A stretch of DNA of 64,000 nucleotides from CAVVAL01 sp963742725. Lineage in GTDB: Bacteria > Actinomycetota > Actinomycetes > Mycobacteriales > Cryptosporangiaceae. Position 1 is the first letter of the stretch; each line of letters starts with the position of its first letter. Below the pieces are notes generated by a model that had not been told where the DNA came from, did no database searches, and was given only the letters and a program-made list of their open reading frames with translations. The translations under genes were made by a program, and so were the position numbers. The DNA is taken from NCBI GenBank assembly GCA_963742725.1, contig CAVUMX010000001.1, forward strand, positions 2,356,001 to 2,420,000, read 5' to 3'. This document shows positions 24,818 to 33,818 of this stretch, piece after piece.

Positions 24818-26344
24818 TCAGCGGCGGGTGGGGACTGGGGGCTCGGCGTCGGCCAGGGGCGGGGTGCCCGGGCTGGTGGCCGGTGGCGGTTCGGCGCCGC
24901 CGCTGCGGAGGAGGCGGGCGAAGCGGCCGGGGGTGGTGACCGTGACGGTGCCGAGGAGCGGGGCGCCGACGCGTTCGAGCTGCCCCAGCGCGGTGGCGAG
25001 TTCGGTCCGGAGCGTGTGCCCGGGGGCGACGACGACGAGTACGCCGTCCGCCCAGGACGCGATGGTCTGGGCGGTGCTGTCGTTGCTCGTGCCGGCCGGC
25101 GGTGCTTCGACGAGGACGATGTCGTGGCTGTCACGTCCGCCGGAGACGACCGGACGGAGGGCTTCGACGTCGTGGGCCGCGAAACCGGTGCCGAGTGCCA
25201 GCCCCGGGACGTCGGCGGCGACGACGGCCGCCACGGCGGCGTGCCCTTCGGCGCTGGGCAGCAGCAGGGTGCGCTGGCCGCTCCGGGCGACGGCTTCGGC
25301 GACCTGGGCTGTGAGTCCGGTGGCCGGGACGCCGACCGGCACGACGACGATCACGCGGAGCGCCTGGTCGGCGTCGTGTGCCACGAGGAGCTGGTTCGCG
25401 AGCCGTCGGGCCTGCTCGTACGCGGGCCCGGTCGGGACCGCCGGGTCGTCGTCCAGCCGTTCGCGCCGGATCCGGACGTGGAGCGACCCGACCCCGGGGA
25501 CCCCGCCGGCGGGGACCACGGCGGACACGGCGTCGCGCACGCGCCGGTCGAAGCGGTCGCGGAGGGCGCCGAAGCCGATGCCGGCGAGCAGTCCGGCCAT
25601 GAGCCCGGACGGTCCGACCAGCTCAGGAACCGGACTCTCCGGCCCGGCCGGCAGCGACGGTTCGCGGATGATCTCGCCGGGCTCGACGGGCGTCGTGTTG
25701 AGGCGTTGCAGCTTGCCGGTGACCGAGTTGAGCTGCCGCATGAGGACGTCGCGCCGAGCCTCGGCGAGCGCCCGGTCGACCGTGCTGGCGCCGAACTCGG
25801 CGGCGGGCGCCACCCGTTGCAGCTCGGACTGGAGGTTGTCGATGTTGACCTGCAACGACTTCTTGCGCGCGTCGACGACCTCCTTGCCTTCGAGGGCCCG
25901 GCTGGCGAGGTAGGCGTGGGCGAACGCCAGCGCGCCGCGCCGTGCGTCGTCGGCGGTGGCGGCGGGGAATCCGAGGGAGAGGATCGTCGTGTTGGCGGGC
26001 GCGGTGACGCGGACGTCGGCAGCGAGCTGCGCGGTCGTCCGGAGCGGCCCGAGTTCTTCGCGGACGGCGCTCAGCACCCGAGCGGACCGCACGATCTGGG
26101 CCTCGGTGTCGAGGTTCACGACCACGAGCGATCCGGTGCTGGACGTGGGGGTGAGGTCGGTGCGGAGCGGCTGCACGAGCACGTCGCACGTGGCGATGTA
26201 CCGCTTCGGCGCGAATCCGAGGACGAGCCCGGCCGCCACGAGCCCGACGGCGAGCCCCGCGAGGATGCTGGGCCACCGGCGCCGGAGGAAGGCCCGGTAG
26301 GACGAGAAGTAGACCGTGTTCGACGAGATGTGCACCGTACTCAT
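24818..26344 (-). CDS. Wzz/BY-kinase-like polysaccharide co-polymerase, degenerate kinase
   Basis: The 508-residue protein has a first transmembrane helix near residues 26-45, an extracytoplasmic coiled-coil region (about 60-230) and a second helix near 245-260. A cytoplasmic P-loop-type domain then begins at about residue 335. The expected Walker A GKST is replaced by VVVPVGVPATGLTAQ, and HDIVLVEAPPAG occupies the Walker A' position. There is no C-terminal tyrosine cluster. It probably sets chain length or scaffolds export rather than acting as a tyrosine kinase. ATGA overlap with the flippase gene; last gene of its operon. Confidence 0.75.
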   Translation of the reverse strand: MSTVHISSNTVYFSSYRAFLRRRWPSILAGLAVGLVAAGLVLGFAPKRYIATCDVLVQPLRTDLTPTSSTGSLVVVNLDTEAQIVRSARVLSAVREELGPLRTTAQLAADVRVTAPANTTILSLGFPAATADDARRGALAFAHAYLASRALEGKEVVDARKKSLQVNIDNLQSELQRVAPAAEFGASTVDRALAEARRDVLMRQLNSVTGKLQRLNTTPVEPGEIIREPSLPAGPESPVPELVGPSGLMAGLLAGIGFGALRDRFDRRVRDAVSAVVPAGGVPGVGSLHVRIRRERLDDDPAVPTGPAYEQARRLANQLLVAHDADQALRVIVVVPVGVPATGLTAQVAEAVARSGQRTLLLPSAEGHAAVAAVVAADVPGLALGTGFAAHDVEALRPVVSGGRDSHDIVLVEAPPAGTSNDSTAQTIASWADGVLVVVAPGHTLRTELATALGQLERVGAPLLGTVTVTTPGRFARLLRSGGAEPPPATSPGTPPLADAEPPVPTRR

Positions 26345-27864
26345 GCGGCACCTCCGCCCCTGGACGACCTGCGGCGCAGCGCCAGCAGCGCGTCGAGGTC
26401 GAGCCGCTGCCGGAACCGCCAGCACAGACCAAGGTAGACCGCTGTGCCGGCCGCGAGCGAGACGATCAGGGGTACGGACCCGCTGCCGGCGGTGAGCCGG
26501 GCGATCAGGGGGACCAGCCCGAAGCAGCCGGCGGCGAGCAGCATCGCGAGCCAGGTACCGGGCCCGAGGGGGTGGAGCCCGAGCGAGGCGCCGACCTGGG
26601 CGAGCGGCACGAGGTTCGTGGTGAGGATGGCCGCGGCCCAGCCGATCGCCGCACCGAGGATGCCCAGGTCAGGGATCAACAGCAGGTCGACGGTGACGTT
26701 GACGGCGAGCGCCAGTACGGCGTTCGCGAGGTTCCAGGTGGTACGGCCGGCCATGTTGAGGACGGTCTCGACCATGCCGCAGCCGGTGGCCACGAGCATC
26801 GCGCCGCCGAGGACCAGTACGGCCGTGCTGCCGGCCGTGTACGCCGGCCCGAAGAGCTGGAGGACGAGCGGCGCGCACACCATGAACGACAGGTAGAACG
26901 GCCAGTTGAGAAGGACGATCCAGCATGTGGTGGTCTGGTAGACGGTCCGGCTGGCGGAGTGGTCGCCGGTACCGATCAGGGCGCTGAGCTTCGGCTCGAC
27001 GACCTGGCTGAGCGCCTGGTTGACCATCTGCCCGATCACGAGGAACCGGGTGGCGGCGGCGTAGATCGCGGCGTCGCGGGGCCCGCGCAGGGCGGCGATG
27101 AGGACGATGTCGAAGCGCTGCAACGCGAGCTGGACGACGCTCGTGACCGCGCGAGGTCCGGTGAACTTCCAGAACTCGCCGGTGACGTCTGAAACCGGAG
27201 CGGCGTGTGAGCCACCGGTCCGGCGCCGGATCAGCCGAAGCCACGCCCAGGCCGCGACGGCCGTGCCCGCGTACGGCGCGACCCAGGCGAGCGTGAGCGC
27301 GTTGGCGCTGCCGACCAGGATCGCGACGCCGATGAGCGCCACCTGGGCCAGCGGCCGGACGACCTTCTCGATCAGCGCCGTCGGCCGCATCGCCCCGTAG
27401 CCACGGGTGGCGGCGAGGCAGGTGTCGGAGACGGCGGCCAGCGGCAGGAACACCGCCAGGATCCGCAGCAGCGTGGCGAACGGCCCCGGGTCGCCGGCGA
27501 CGGCGAGCGAGGCCCACGTCGGCGCGAACACGAACAGCACCACGCCCGCCAGGACGGACCCGATGACCACCGGCGTGTACGCGGCACGGAACAGCGCGGG
27601 GATCCGGTGCTGCTCGCCCCGGGCGCGGAATCGGGCGACGAAGTACACGAGGCCGGTGTTCGTCCCGAGTTCGGAGATCCGGACGCCGAGCAGGAACACG
27701 GTCGTCGCCGCGAAGAACACACCGGCCAGCGTGGGGGAGAACCCGCGCGTGACCAGCACGACGAGCGCGAGGTTGGCCAGTCCGGTGACGGCGGCCGCCA
27801 CGAGGTTCAGCGCGCCGCCACGGGCGATCCGCCCCAGCTCGGGGCCTTGGGTCGTCGTCGTCAT
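26341..27864 (-). CDS. Wzx/MurJ-like oligosaccharide flippase
   Basis: Roughly fourteen hydrophobic helices in 507 residues fit the polysaccharide export branch of the MOP flippase superfamily. It should move lipid-linked sugar units to the outer face of the membrane. The start MTTTTQGPELGRIARGGALNLVAA puts the first helix right after the N-terminus, as in the family. ATGA overlaps tie it to genes on both sides. Together with the Wzy-like protein at 16452 and the Wzz-like proteins it completes a Wzx/Wzy-type export set. Confidence 0.8.
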   Translation of the reverse strand: MTTTTQGPELGRIARGGALNLVAAAVTGLANLALVVLVTRGFSPTLAGVFFAATTVFLLGVRISELGTNTGLVYFVARFRARGEQHRIPALFRAAYTPVVIGSVLAGVVLFVFAPTWASLAVAGDPGPFATLLRILAVFLPLAAVSDTCLAATRGYGAMRPTALIEKVVRPLAQVALIGVAILVGSANALTLAWVAPYAGTAVAAWAWLRLIRRRTGGSHAAPVSDVTGEFWKFTGPRAVTSVVQLALQRFDIVLIAALRGPRDAAIYAAATRFLVIGQMVNQALSQVVEPKLSALIGTGDHSASRTVYQTTTCWIVLLNWPFYLSFMVCAPLVLQLFGPAYTAGSTAVLVLGGAMLVATGCGMVETVLNMAGRTTWNLANAVLALAVNVTVDLLLIPDLGILGAAIGWAAAILTTNLVPLAQVGASLGLHPLGPGTWLAMLLAAGCFGLVPLIARLTAGSGSVPLIVSLAAGTAVYLGLCWRFRQRLDLDALLALRRRSSRGGGAA

Positions 27865-28850
27865 CGGCCGGTCACCCTGGTGCCGGGCGGGGCCATCAGG
27901 ATCCAGGTGCGGCCGGGTGCGAACCGCATCGGCACGCCCGCCTGGTCGGCGTAGGCGAAGGTGGCGTTCTTCGTCGGTCGGGACCACACGCCCTTGGCGA
28001 GCATGTCGCCGGAGACGACCGTGACGGAGCCCGTGCCGAAGACGTTGGGTTCGGCGACGAGCGTGCCGCCCTTGTCGCTGCGCAGGTCGCGGTACCGGGT
28101 GTCGGCGACGATCAGGTTGGCGACGGTGACCTTCGGCGCCCCCGCGCCGCTCTGGACCCAGCCGGCGGCGCCGTGGGTCCAGACCTGCGCCGGCAGGCCG
28201 GGGATCGTCACCGTCACCGACTTGACCGTGGTCGACGGCCCCTCCGCGACCGGCTGGCCCGGGTCGCCGTAGGTGAGCAGCCGGAGCGGACGTCCGGCGC
28301 CGGCCGCCGCCGTCCGGAGCGTCGCGGTGCTCGCGTACGTGTGCCCGCTGATCGAGGCGAACCCTGGACGTCCCGGCGTGATCTGGACGAGTCCGGTCAG
28401 CTGCGAGACGAACCGATCAGAACCGCCGCTGTACGCGTACGCGGGCCGCAGCAACGCCAGCAGGGCCGCGTCCGACGGCTGGGGCGCGCCGATCGGACCT
28501 GCCTTCGCCGCGTCGGACGACTGGTACAGCGCGACGAGCCGGCTCTGCACGCCCTTGCCGGGCTGCTGGAACACGATGTCGGCGGCGTCCGCGCCGAGGA
28601 CGGGGACGCTTCCCTGCGCGTGCCGCAGGACGGTGGCCACGACCGGCCTGGTGAGGTCCTTGCCGGCGGTGCCCGTCAACGGGAGCGCGGTGGCCGGGTC
28701 GATCGCGGCCGGCGGTGCTGAGGACGCCGACGCGGACGGGCTCGACGAGTCGAACGTGACGGGCTCAGCAGCGTCCGGTGCCGGCCCACAAGCGGTGACC
28801 GCCGGCCCGCACGCGGTGACCAGCAGCAGGAGGACGAGGAGCCTACGCAC
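27861..28850 (-). CDS. DUF3048 (YerB-like) lipoprotein
   Basis: A short lipoprotein signal, VRRLLVLLLLVTAC, gives a lipid anchor at Cys14. A Ser/Ala-rich linker is followed by the DUF3048 region: RPVVATVLRHAQGSVPVLGADAADIVFQ, SRLVALYQS, and a C-terminal half with FAPGRTWILMAPPG. YerB-type proteins are extracytoplasmic and of unknown biochemistry. The GTG at 28850 overlaps the upstream stop by eight bases. Its place between a flippase and a Wzz-like protein suggests an outer-face role in polysaccharide assembly. Length is 329 residues. Confidence 0.75.
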   Translation of the reverse strand: MRRLLVLLLLVTACGPAVTACGPAPDAAEPVTFDSSSPSASASSAPPAAIDPATALPLTGTAGKDLTRPVVATVLRHAQGSVPVLGADAADIVFQQPGKGVQSRLVALYQSSDAAKAGPIGAPQPSDAALLALLRPAYAYSGGSDRFVSQLTGLVQITPGRPGFASISGHTYASTATLRTAAAGAGRPLRLLTYGDPGQPVAEGPSTTVKSVTVTIPGLPAQVWTHGAAGWVQSGAGAPKVTVANLIVADTRYRDLRSDKGGTLVAEPNVFGTGSVTVVSGDMLAKGVWSRPTKNATFAYADQAGVPMRFAPGRTWILMAPPGTRVTGR

Positions 28851-30318
28851 GGGTACCTGCCATGGCCGCCGGGATGAACGGTTCGCCGCCCCGGAGCCAG
28901 CCTGGCGCCAGCGCACATCCGATCTGCTCCAGGCCGACCTCACGCAGCTGCTCGATCGCCGCCCGGACCTCGGCGTCGTCGGTGCGCCCGCCGTCGACGA
29001 CGACCACGGCGGCGTCCGACCAGCGGGCGAGCGTCTGCGCGTCGGCGCTGGTCGGGGCCGGTGCCGTCTCGACGACGATCCAGTCGGCGTGCGCGCGGGC
29101 CGCGCTGAGGAGCTTGCCGGCGGCCGCGGACTGGAGCCCGACGGCGAGCGGTGCGCGGCCCCGGTTGAGCACGCGTGCGGCCTCGGTGCCGGGCAGGCGG
29201 TGGAGCACGGATTCCAGGGTGCGGTCGCCGGCCAGCACCTCAGCGAGGCCCGGACCGTTGCCGCTCGGCTCCGACGAGGGGTCGGCCCGGACGAGGAGCG
29301 CGGTCGACCCGCCCCGTCCGAGGGTTCCGGCGAGGTTGGTGGCGACCAGCGCTGCCGAGCCGTCCGCCGATGCCGGCGTGACGAGGACGACGCGGCTGCC
29401 CGTGGGAAGCGCGGCCGTGAGCGTGCTCTGCGCGCGGCGGAACTCGTCGGTCGCGCGTCCGGAGCCGAGTGTCGGGACGCCGGCCAGGTTCAGGAGGACG
29501 GGCGTCCGGGTGCGGCGTTCGGTGGCGGACGCGGTGTGCAGGCGACGGTCCGTCCGGTCGCGGAGGACGGTGACGACCACCGTCCCGACCAGCACGGCCA
29601 GCCCGCCGAACAGCACCAGGACGGCCGTGGACGGCCCGGACGGCACGGGCGGGACGGCGGCGTTGACGAGGATCCGTCCGGGCGTGATCGTCGTGGCCTG
29701 GAGCGTGCTGAGACGGTCGGTCAGGGCGGCGATCTGGCTGGTCAGGACGTCCGCCTGGGCTTGCACGTACGCCCGGTCACGGGAGTTCTCCGACAGCGTC
29801 GTGAGCTTCTTGACGGTCGTCTGGAGTTGCCCGCGCAGGCTGTTGATCTGCTGCTGGGTCGACGTCTCCTGCTTTGCGAGGCTGTCCGCCGCCACGGCGC
29901 GCCGGTGGTCCAGGTACGCGGTGGCGAACGCCTGGGCGCCACGCTGGGCGCCGCCCGCGGTGCGTGCCTTGTACGAGATCTGCAGGATCGAGGTGTTCGT
30001 CGGTATCTTCACCGAGCTCGCGGCCAGCGACGGCTCGCTCTTGAGCAGGTCGGCTGCCCGTTTGGTGACGGCGATCGACTCGACGAGGTGGGCCTCGGTC
30101 TCCAGGACGACGCCGGTGCGGCCGCCCTGACCGTTGGCGGGCGCCGCGCCCTCGTCCACCCCGGTCGGCGTGACGATCACGCTCGCCGTCGACGTGTAGG
30201 ACACCGGTCGCACCAGTAACACGCCGCCCACGAGCAGGCCGCCGGCGATCAGGCACGCGACGACGAGCAGCGCGCGGCGGCGTAACAGCCCGGCGGGTCC
30301 GGTGACCGCGTGCCCCAT
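28843..30318 (-). CDS. Wzz/BY-kinase-like polysaccharide co-polymerase, degenerate kinase
   Basis: This is the first gene of the flippase operon and a paralogue of the protein at 24818. Two membrane helices, near residues 14-38 and 230-250, enclose an extracytoplasmic region with coiled coil. The C-terminal P-loop-like domain has VVLVTPASADGSAALVATNLA where an active kinase would have GxGKST, and WIVVETAPAP at Walker A'. No tyrosine tail is present. The ATG at 30318 follows a GGAGG/GAGGCGG region; an in-frame GTG lies at 30351. Length is 491 residues. Confidence 0.75.
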   Translation of the reverse strand: MGHAVTGPAGLLRRRALLVVACLIAGGLLVGGVLLVRPVSYTSTASVIVTPTGVDEGAAPANGQGGRTGVVLETEAHLVESIAVTKRAADLLKSEPSLAASSVKIPTNTSILQISYKARTAGGAQRGAQAFATAYLDHRRAVAADSLAKQETSTQQQINSLRGQLQTTVKKLTTLSENSRDRAYVQAQADVLTSQIAALTDRLSTLQATTITPGRILVNAAVPPVPSGPSTAVLVLFGGLAVLVGTVVVTVLRDRTDRRLHTASATERRTRTPVLLNLAGVPTLGSGRATDEFRRAQSTLTAALPTGSRVVLVTPASADGSAALVATNLAGTLGRGGSTALLVRADPSSEPSGNGPGLAEVLAGDRTLESVLHRLPGTEAARVLNRGRAPLAVGLQSAAAGKLLSAARAHADWIVVETAPAPTSADAQTLARWSDAAVVVVDGGRTDDAEVRAAIEQLREVGLEQIGCALAPGWLRGGEPFIPAAMAGTRA

Positions 30319-30885
30319 CGCCACCCGCCTCTTGCCTCCAACAAGTCTCACTCAGGTTAGTGCTGTGACCACTGGCGTTCTAGCGCTTCGCCCGGTCCAG
30401 CGCGACGCTGCCGGCGTTGTCACGTGTCACGACAGAGTCGCGCAGGCAACAACGGCATGCACTCCTCCTCCGCCTTGGCAGCCCCACGCTGGGCTCGGGC
30501 TCGGGCGCACGAACGCCAGTCGTCACACCACTAGACCTCTGAGTTGACCCCCGTGATACCAGCTGCTTGATGTGATTCACCGGTTCTGTTGCCGGAACAG
30601 CATTGGATCGCCCTGGATTCGCATTCGTCTGGTTCTGCTCCCGATGGCGTATTCGCAGGTCGGAGCGGGTGCGTGCGGCGTGGAATGTCCCGTTGAGGGC
30701 GGTCTCAGGTTAAGCGTGACTTAAAACGAGCCCGTCGCGCGGATCTCAGCTTGGTCACGACTCGGAGCGGAGCTATCGTCCGACCCGTTCGTTTCCTGAA
30801 TAGAGGGTGAACTGCCAGTGAGCTGAACAGATCCCGGCCTGCCCACCTGTCACGGCCAGTGTCGCTCTCGTCTCGGAGTGCTGTT
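30319..30885. other. Divergent control region between the flippase operon and the GH26-like gene
   Basis: No gene is seen in these 567 bases. Two inverted repeats stand out: CTGTT-GCCGG-AACAG near 30585-30602, and TTAAG-cgtga-CTTAA at 30710-30724 in an unusually AT-rich patch. Either could be an operator. Promoters for both flanking transcripts must lie here, but I cannot place -10 boxes with confidence. Confidence 0.45.
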
Positions 30886-32475
30886 GTGAGTTTTCCGTCC
30901 CGTCCGCCGACCGACGTCCTCGAGAGACCCCGACCAGAACCGGTGCCGCCCCGCGCCGGCCGTTGGCGCAGGCTGCGGGTGCCGATCGCCATCGGCACCG
31001 CGCTTGTCGTCTCGACCGGAACCGCCATCGCCGGCAGCACGATGTTCAACACGACCGCTGGCGCTGATCGATCCACGCTTTCCGTTCCCGTCGCCGAGGA
31101 CGCCTACACCGTCGCCGAGTCTCCCGACGCGAAGAAGGGCACGGCCGAGAAGCTTGTCGCCAGCTCGATGCCGGGCAGTACGAAGATCGTGTACCTGAAG
31201 TTCAACGTCACAAACCTGCCGCGTGACGCGCGCGACGTCCGGGCGATCGTCCGGCTGACCCGGGACACGCACCACCTGTCCGCGCCGGTCGCCATCTCCG
31301 TCGTACCGGACACCGACTGGTCCGAGGCGGCGCTGAACCACCAGAACGCGCCGGACCTGGGTCGGCGCCTCCAGGAGGTCAAGACCAGCGTCTCGACGCA
31401 GACGGTGTCGTTCGACGTGACGGACACCGTGACCGCCGACGGCACGTACGCGTTCGCCGTGACGTCCGACTCGAAGAGCGCGTGGGCGAGCTTCCGGTCG
31501 AAGGAGTCCGGCGAGAAGTCCCCGGTCATGGTCCTGACCTACGCCCGCGGCGGCAGCGTGCCGAACCCGACCGTCTCCGCGTCGGCGTCCCCGTCCGCGT
31601 CCGCGAGCGCCAGCCCCTCGGCGTCCGCGAGCCCGTCGCCGAAGCCGTCGCAGACCGCCACGCCGCCGACGAACCCGATCCCGGCCGGCGCCACCCAGTG
31701 CGGCGCGTCGTTCCTGGCCGAGCGCTCGGGCGAGACCCGCAACCAGCAGCTCGACCGCGTCGACGGCTACTACAACGGCCTCGAGATGGTCCGGGTGTTC
31801 TACACCCAGCCGCCGGCCTGGCCGAAGGTTCTCGACGTCGACAAGCGGACCCTGTCGATCTCGTTCAAGTTCGCGCCGAAGGACGTCATCGCCGGCAAGC
31901 ACGACGCCTACATGACGAACTGGTTCAAGACCGCACCGCGCGACCAGCAGATCTACTGGACCTACTACCACGAGCCCGAGGACAACATCGCGTCCGGCGA
32001 GTTCACGGCGGCCGACTACCGGGCCGCGTGGGCGCACCTGCGCAAGCTCGCCGACACCGCGAGCAACCCGCGGCTCAAGGCCACGCTGATCCTGATGCAC
32101 TGGAGCCTGATGCCGCTGTCCAAGCGGAACTGGCGCGACTACTACCCGGGTCGCAACGTCATCCAGGTCCTCGGTTGGGACGCGTACAACATGCGCGCCA
32201 AGAAGAACGAGTACCAGGACCCGGCCGGCATCTACGGCCAGCTGATCCAGGTGAGCCGGGCGGAGAAGCTGCCGTTCGCCATCGCCGAGACCGGCAGCCA
32301 CGTCATCGCCGGTGACGACGGCTCCCGCCGGGCCGTGTGGGTCAGGGCCATGGCGAAGTACCTGACGGAGCAGGGCGCCCTGTTCGTCGCGTACTTCGAC
32401 ATCGACTGGTCCACCGGGGACTACCGCCTCCGCGACGCGAAGGGCATGGCCGCCTGGCGCGAGTTCTGCTCGTAA
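30886..32475 (+). CDS. Membrane-anchored or secreted GH26-like hydrolase with DNRLRE/CBM96-type domain
   Basis: The 529-residue product has a basic N-terminus and one hydrophobic helix at residues 31-50, a signal anchor or signal peptide. Residues about 60-222 match the DNRLRE/CBM96 beta-sandwich (EDAYTVAESPDAKKG, KFNVTNLP). A Ser/Pro/Ala linker (224-265) leads to a GH26-like barrel. His362-Glu363 in YYHEPED is the likely acid/base and Glu468 in AIAETGSH the likely nucleophile. I chose GTG at 30886 because GGAG lies upstream. It diverges from the flippase operon and probably cuts or remodels its polymer. Confidence 0.78.
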   Translation: MSFPSRPPTDVLERPRPEPVPPRAGRWRRLRVPIAIGTALVVSTGTAIAGSTMFNTTAGADRSTLSVPVAEDAYTVAESPDAKKGTAEKLVASSMPGSTKIVYLKFNVTNLPRDARDVRAIVRLTRDTHHLSAPVAISVVPDTDWSEAALNHQNAPDLGRRLQEVKTSVSTQTVSFDVTDTVTADGTYAFAVTSDSKSAWASFRSKESGEKSPVMVLTYARGGSVPNPTVSASASPSASASASPSASASPSPKPSQTATPPTNPIPAGATQCGASFLAERSGETRNQQLDRVDGYYNGLEMVRVFYTQPPAWPKVLDVDKRTLSISFKFAPKDVIAGKHDAYMTNWFKTAPRDQQIYWTYYHEPEDNIASGEFTAADYRAAWAHLRKLADTASNPRLKATLILMHWSLMPLSKRNWRDYYPGRNVIQVLGWDAYNMRAKKNEYQDPAGIYGQLIQVSRAEKLPFAIAETGSHVIAGDDGSRRAVWVRAMAKYLTEQGALFVAYFDIDWSTGDYRLRDAKGMAAWREFCS

Positions 32476-32483
32476 GCCGCTGT

Positions 32484-32511
32484 GCGGGCCCGCCCTAACC
32501 GGCGGGCCCGC
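32484..32511 (+). terminator. Hairpin terminator after the GH26-like gene
   Basis: GCGGGCCCGCC at 32484-32494 pairs with GGCGGGCCCGC at 32501-32511 around CTAACC. It begins 9 bases after the stop codon. Confidence 0.8.
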
Positions 32512-32594
32512 GCCGGCCGGCCAGCGCGGCGATGTGCCGCAGGTCGGTGTCGTAGACCTCGTCGTACCGAGTACGGCCAGGTAGCGGACAGAAC

Positions 32595-32687
32595 CGTGGC
32601 GTGTGCTGGTCGGGAAATCCAGCACACGCCACGCGTTCGGTCCGGGCGGTACCGGGCGTGGACGTGTACTCCACACCGCCCGGACCG
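32595..32687. repeat. Two consecutive perfect hairpins in a gene-free region
   Basis: CGTGGCGTGTGCTGG at 32595-32609 pairs over 15 bp with 32619-32633. Then a 13-bp perfect stem joins 32638-32650 and 32675-32687. They follow the real terminator by 84 bases and serve no obvious gene. The 9-base loop of the first suits an intrinsic terminator; the second has a 24-base loop. Confidence 0.6.
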
Positions 32688-32745
32688 CAGGATCTCGAGT
32701 ACAGATCCCGTCTATGTACGCCCTGTGCGGGCGGAGATTTGGGTT

Positions 32746-32796
32746 GCGGCAACGGTGGAACGAATTGTTGCGGGTAATGCGTTCCACCGTTGCCGC
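32746..32796. repeat. 17-bp perfect inverted repeat in a gene-free region
   Basis: GCGGCAACGGTGGAACG at 32746-32762 pairs without mismatch with 32780-32796; the loop is 17 bases. It is the longest perfect stem of the local cluster. Confidence 0.6.
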
Positions 32797-33251
32797 GCGA
32801 CTACGACGGGGGCTCTGCGCTGCTCGATTGTCAGCTGAGCAGCGCGCCGGCCCGCCTCAGTCGTGTCAGTGGGTGCCGACAAGCTCCATAGTGGAAGTAG
32901 CCTCGGCTACTCCGCTGCGCCGCAAGGGTTCCGCGCGACCGCAGACGAGCGCGTGGGCGCGGTGGCGGCGGGCCCGGCCGGACGATGCGACGACCAGGAG
33001 ATGGGCGCGGCGAGGCGCTTCGGCGGTTACCGCCGGTTGCGAAACTCGGGGTGAACGCTGCCCGCAGAGGAGTTGTTTCGTCAGCACGTCTGGGTCAACG
33101 AGAGGTGTCTATCGAGGTAACGGCGGGGAGCGGAATTATTTCGTGAGATCTGTTCGCGAACACCGATTCTGTACAGCGAGTAATGGTTATGCGGAATGAA
33201 TACGCATTACTAGGCGTGCTGCCGCAGTCGCTGGAGTGACCGTCCGTAATG
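32797..33251. other. Gene-free convergent spacer
   Basis: This stretch lies between two convergent gene ends and no frame looks like coding sequence. Base composition is less GC-rich than elsewhere, and a weak inverted repeat, AGTAATG with CATTACT, occurs at 33179-33211. A small RNA or a decayed element could be present, but nothing more can be supported. Confidence 0.4.
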
Positions 33252-33818
33252 TCACGATTTGTTCTCGGCGACGACGCCGAGGCCGAGCACCATCGACACG
33301 TACACGGGTGCGTCGGGGAACGGCTGGAGGTGCCCGACCTCGCGCCAGCCCCAGCGCTCGTACGCTGTCCTGGCGGGCGTGTTCTCCTGCTCCACCAGCA
33401 ATGTCGCCCGCTCCTCGGGCCGCCCGCCCAGCAGGGCGTCGTGCAGCCGCCGCGCGATCCCGCGCCGCTGCCAGGCCTCCCGGACCATGATCTCGTTCAG
33501 CGCGAACGTCCGATCGCCCGTTTCGCGCACCAGGTCCGGCGGGTACGGCTCGCGCAACCCGTCCCACCACAGGGTTCTGGGGCCCAGGCAGGCACCGTAG
33601 GCATAGCCGACGAGGGCGCCCTCGACCTCGCCGGTCACCAGGGTGTGGCTCGCCACGCTCTGATGCCGTTCCAGCCGTTCGGCGAACCGTTGCACGGAGA
33701 AGAACGGGTCGTCGATCTTGTCCGCGTAGACGTCCGCGTAGACCTCGACGAGTCGGCCGGCGTGCGTTCGCGCGTCGGCCGACCCGTACATCCGGACCTG
33801 CAACGAGCTCAGGCTCAT
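33252..33818 (-). CDS. GNAT family N-acetyltransferase
   Basis: The 188-residue protein has the GNAT acetyl-CoA site in NEIMVREAWQRRGIARRLHDALL, where QRRGIA is the pyrophosphate-binding loop. It ends with ARTAYERWGWREVGHL, the usual last helix and strand. The substrate is unknown. Its ATG overlaps the stop of the XRE regulator gene, so the two are translated together; such regulator/acetyltransferase pairs are common in actinomycetes. It is convergent with the hairpin-rich spacer. Confidence 0.85.
   Translation of the reverse strand: MSLSSLQVRMYGSADARTHAGRLVEVYADVYADKIDDPFFSVQRFAERLERHQSVASHTLVTGEVEGALVGYAYGACLGPRTLWWDGLREPYPPDLVRETGDRTFALNEIMVREAWQRRGIARRLHDALLGGRPEERATLLVEQENTPARTAYERWGWREVGHLQPFPDAPVYVSMVLGLGVVAENKS

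Noticed and set aside
24626..26437. A 603-codon plus-strand frame through the Wzz-like gene
   Set aside because: It runs through the repeat, the G/C tract and the reverse of a well-supported operon. Its start is inside the terminator region.
31580..31660. Tandem repeats around the Ser/Ala/Pro codons as a minisatellite
   Set aside because: They encode the flexible linker of the GH26-like protein and are irregular codon runs rather than a DNA repeat array.
30850..32787. A 645-codon minus-strand frame
   Set aside because: It is a shadow of the GH26-like gene and crosses the terminator; composition is Arg/Gly-rich without motifs.
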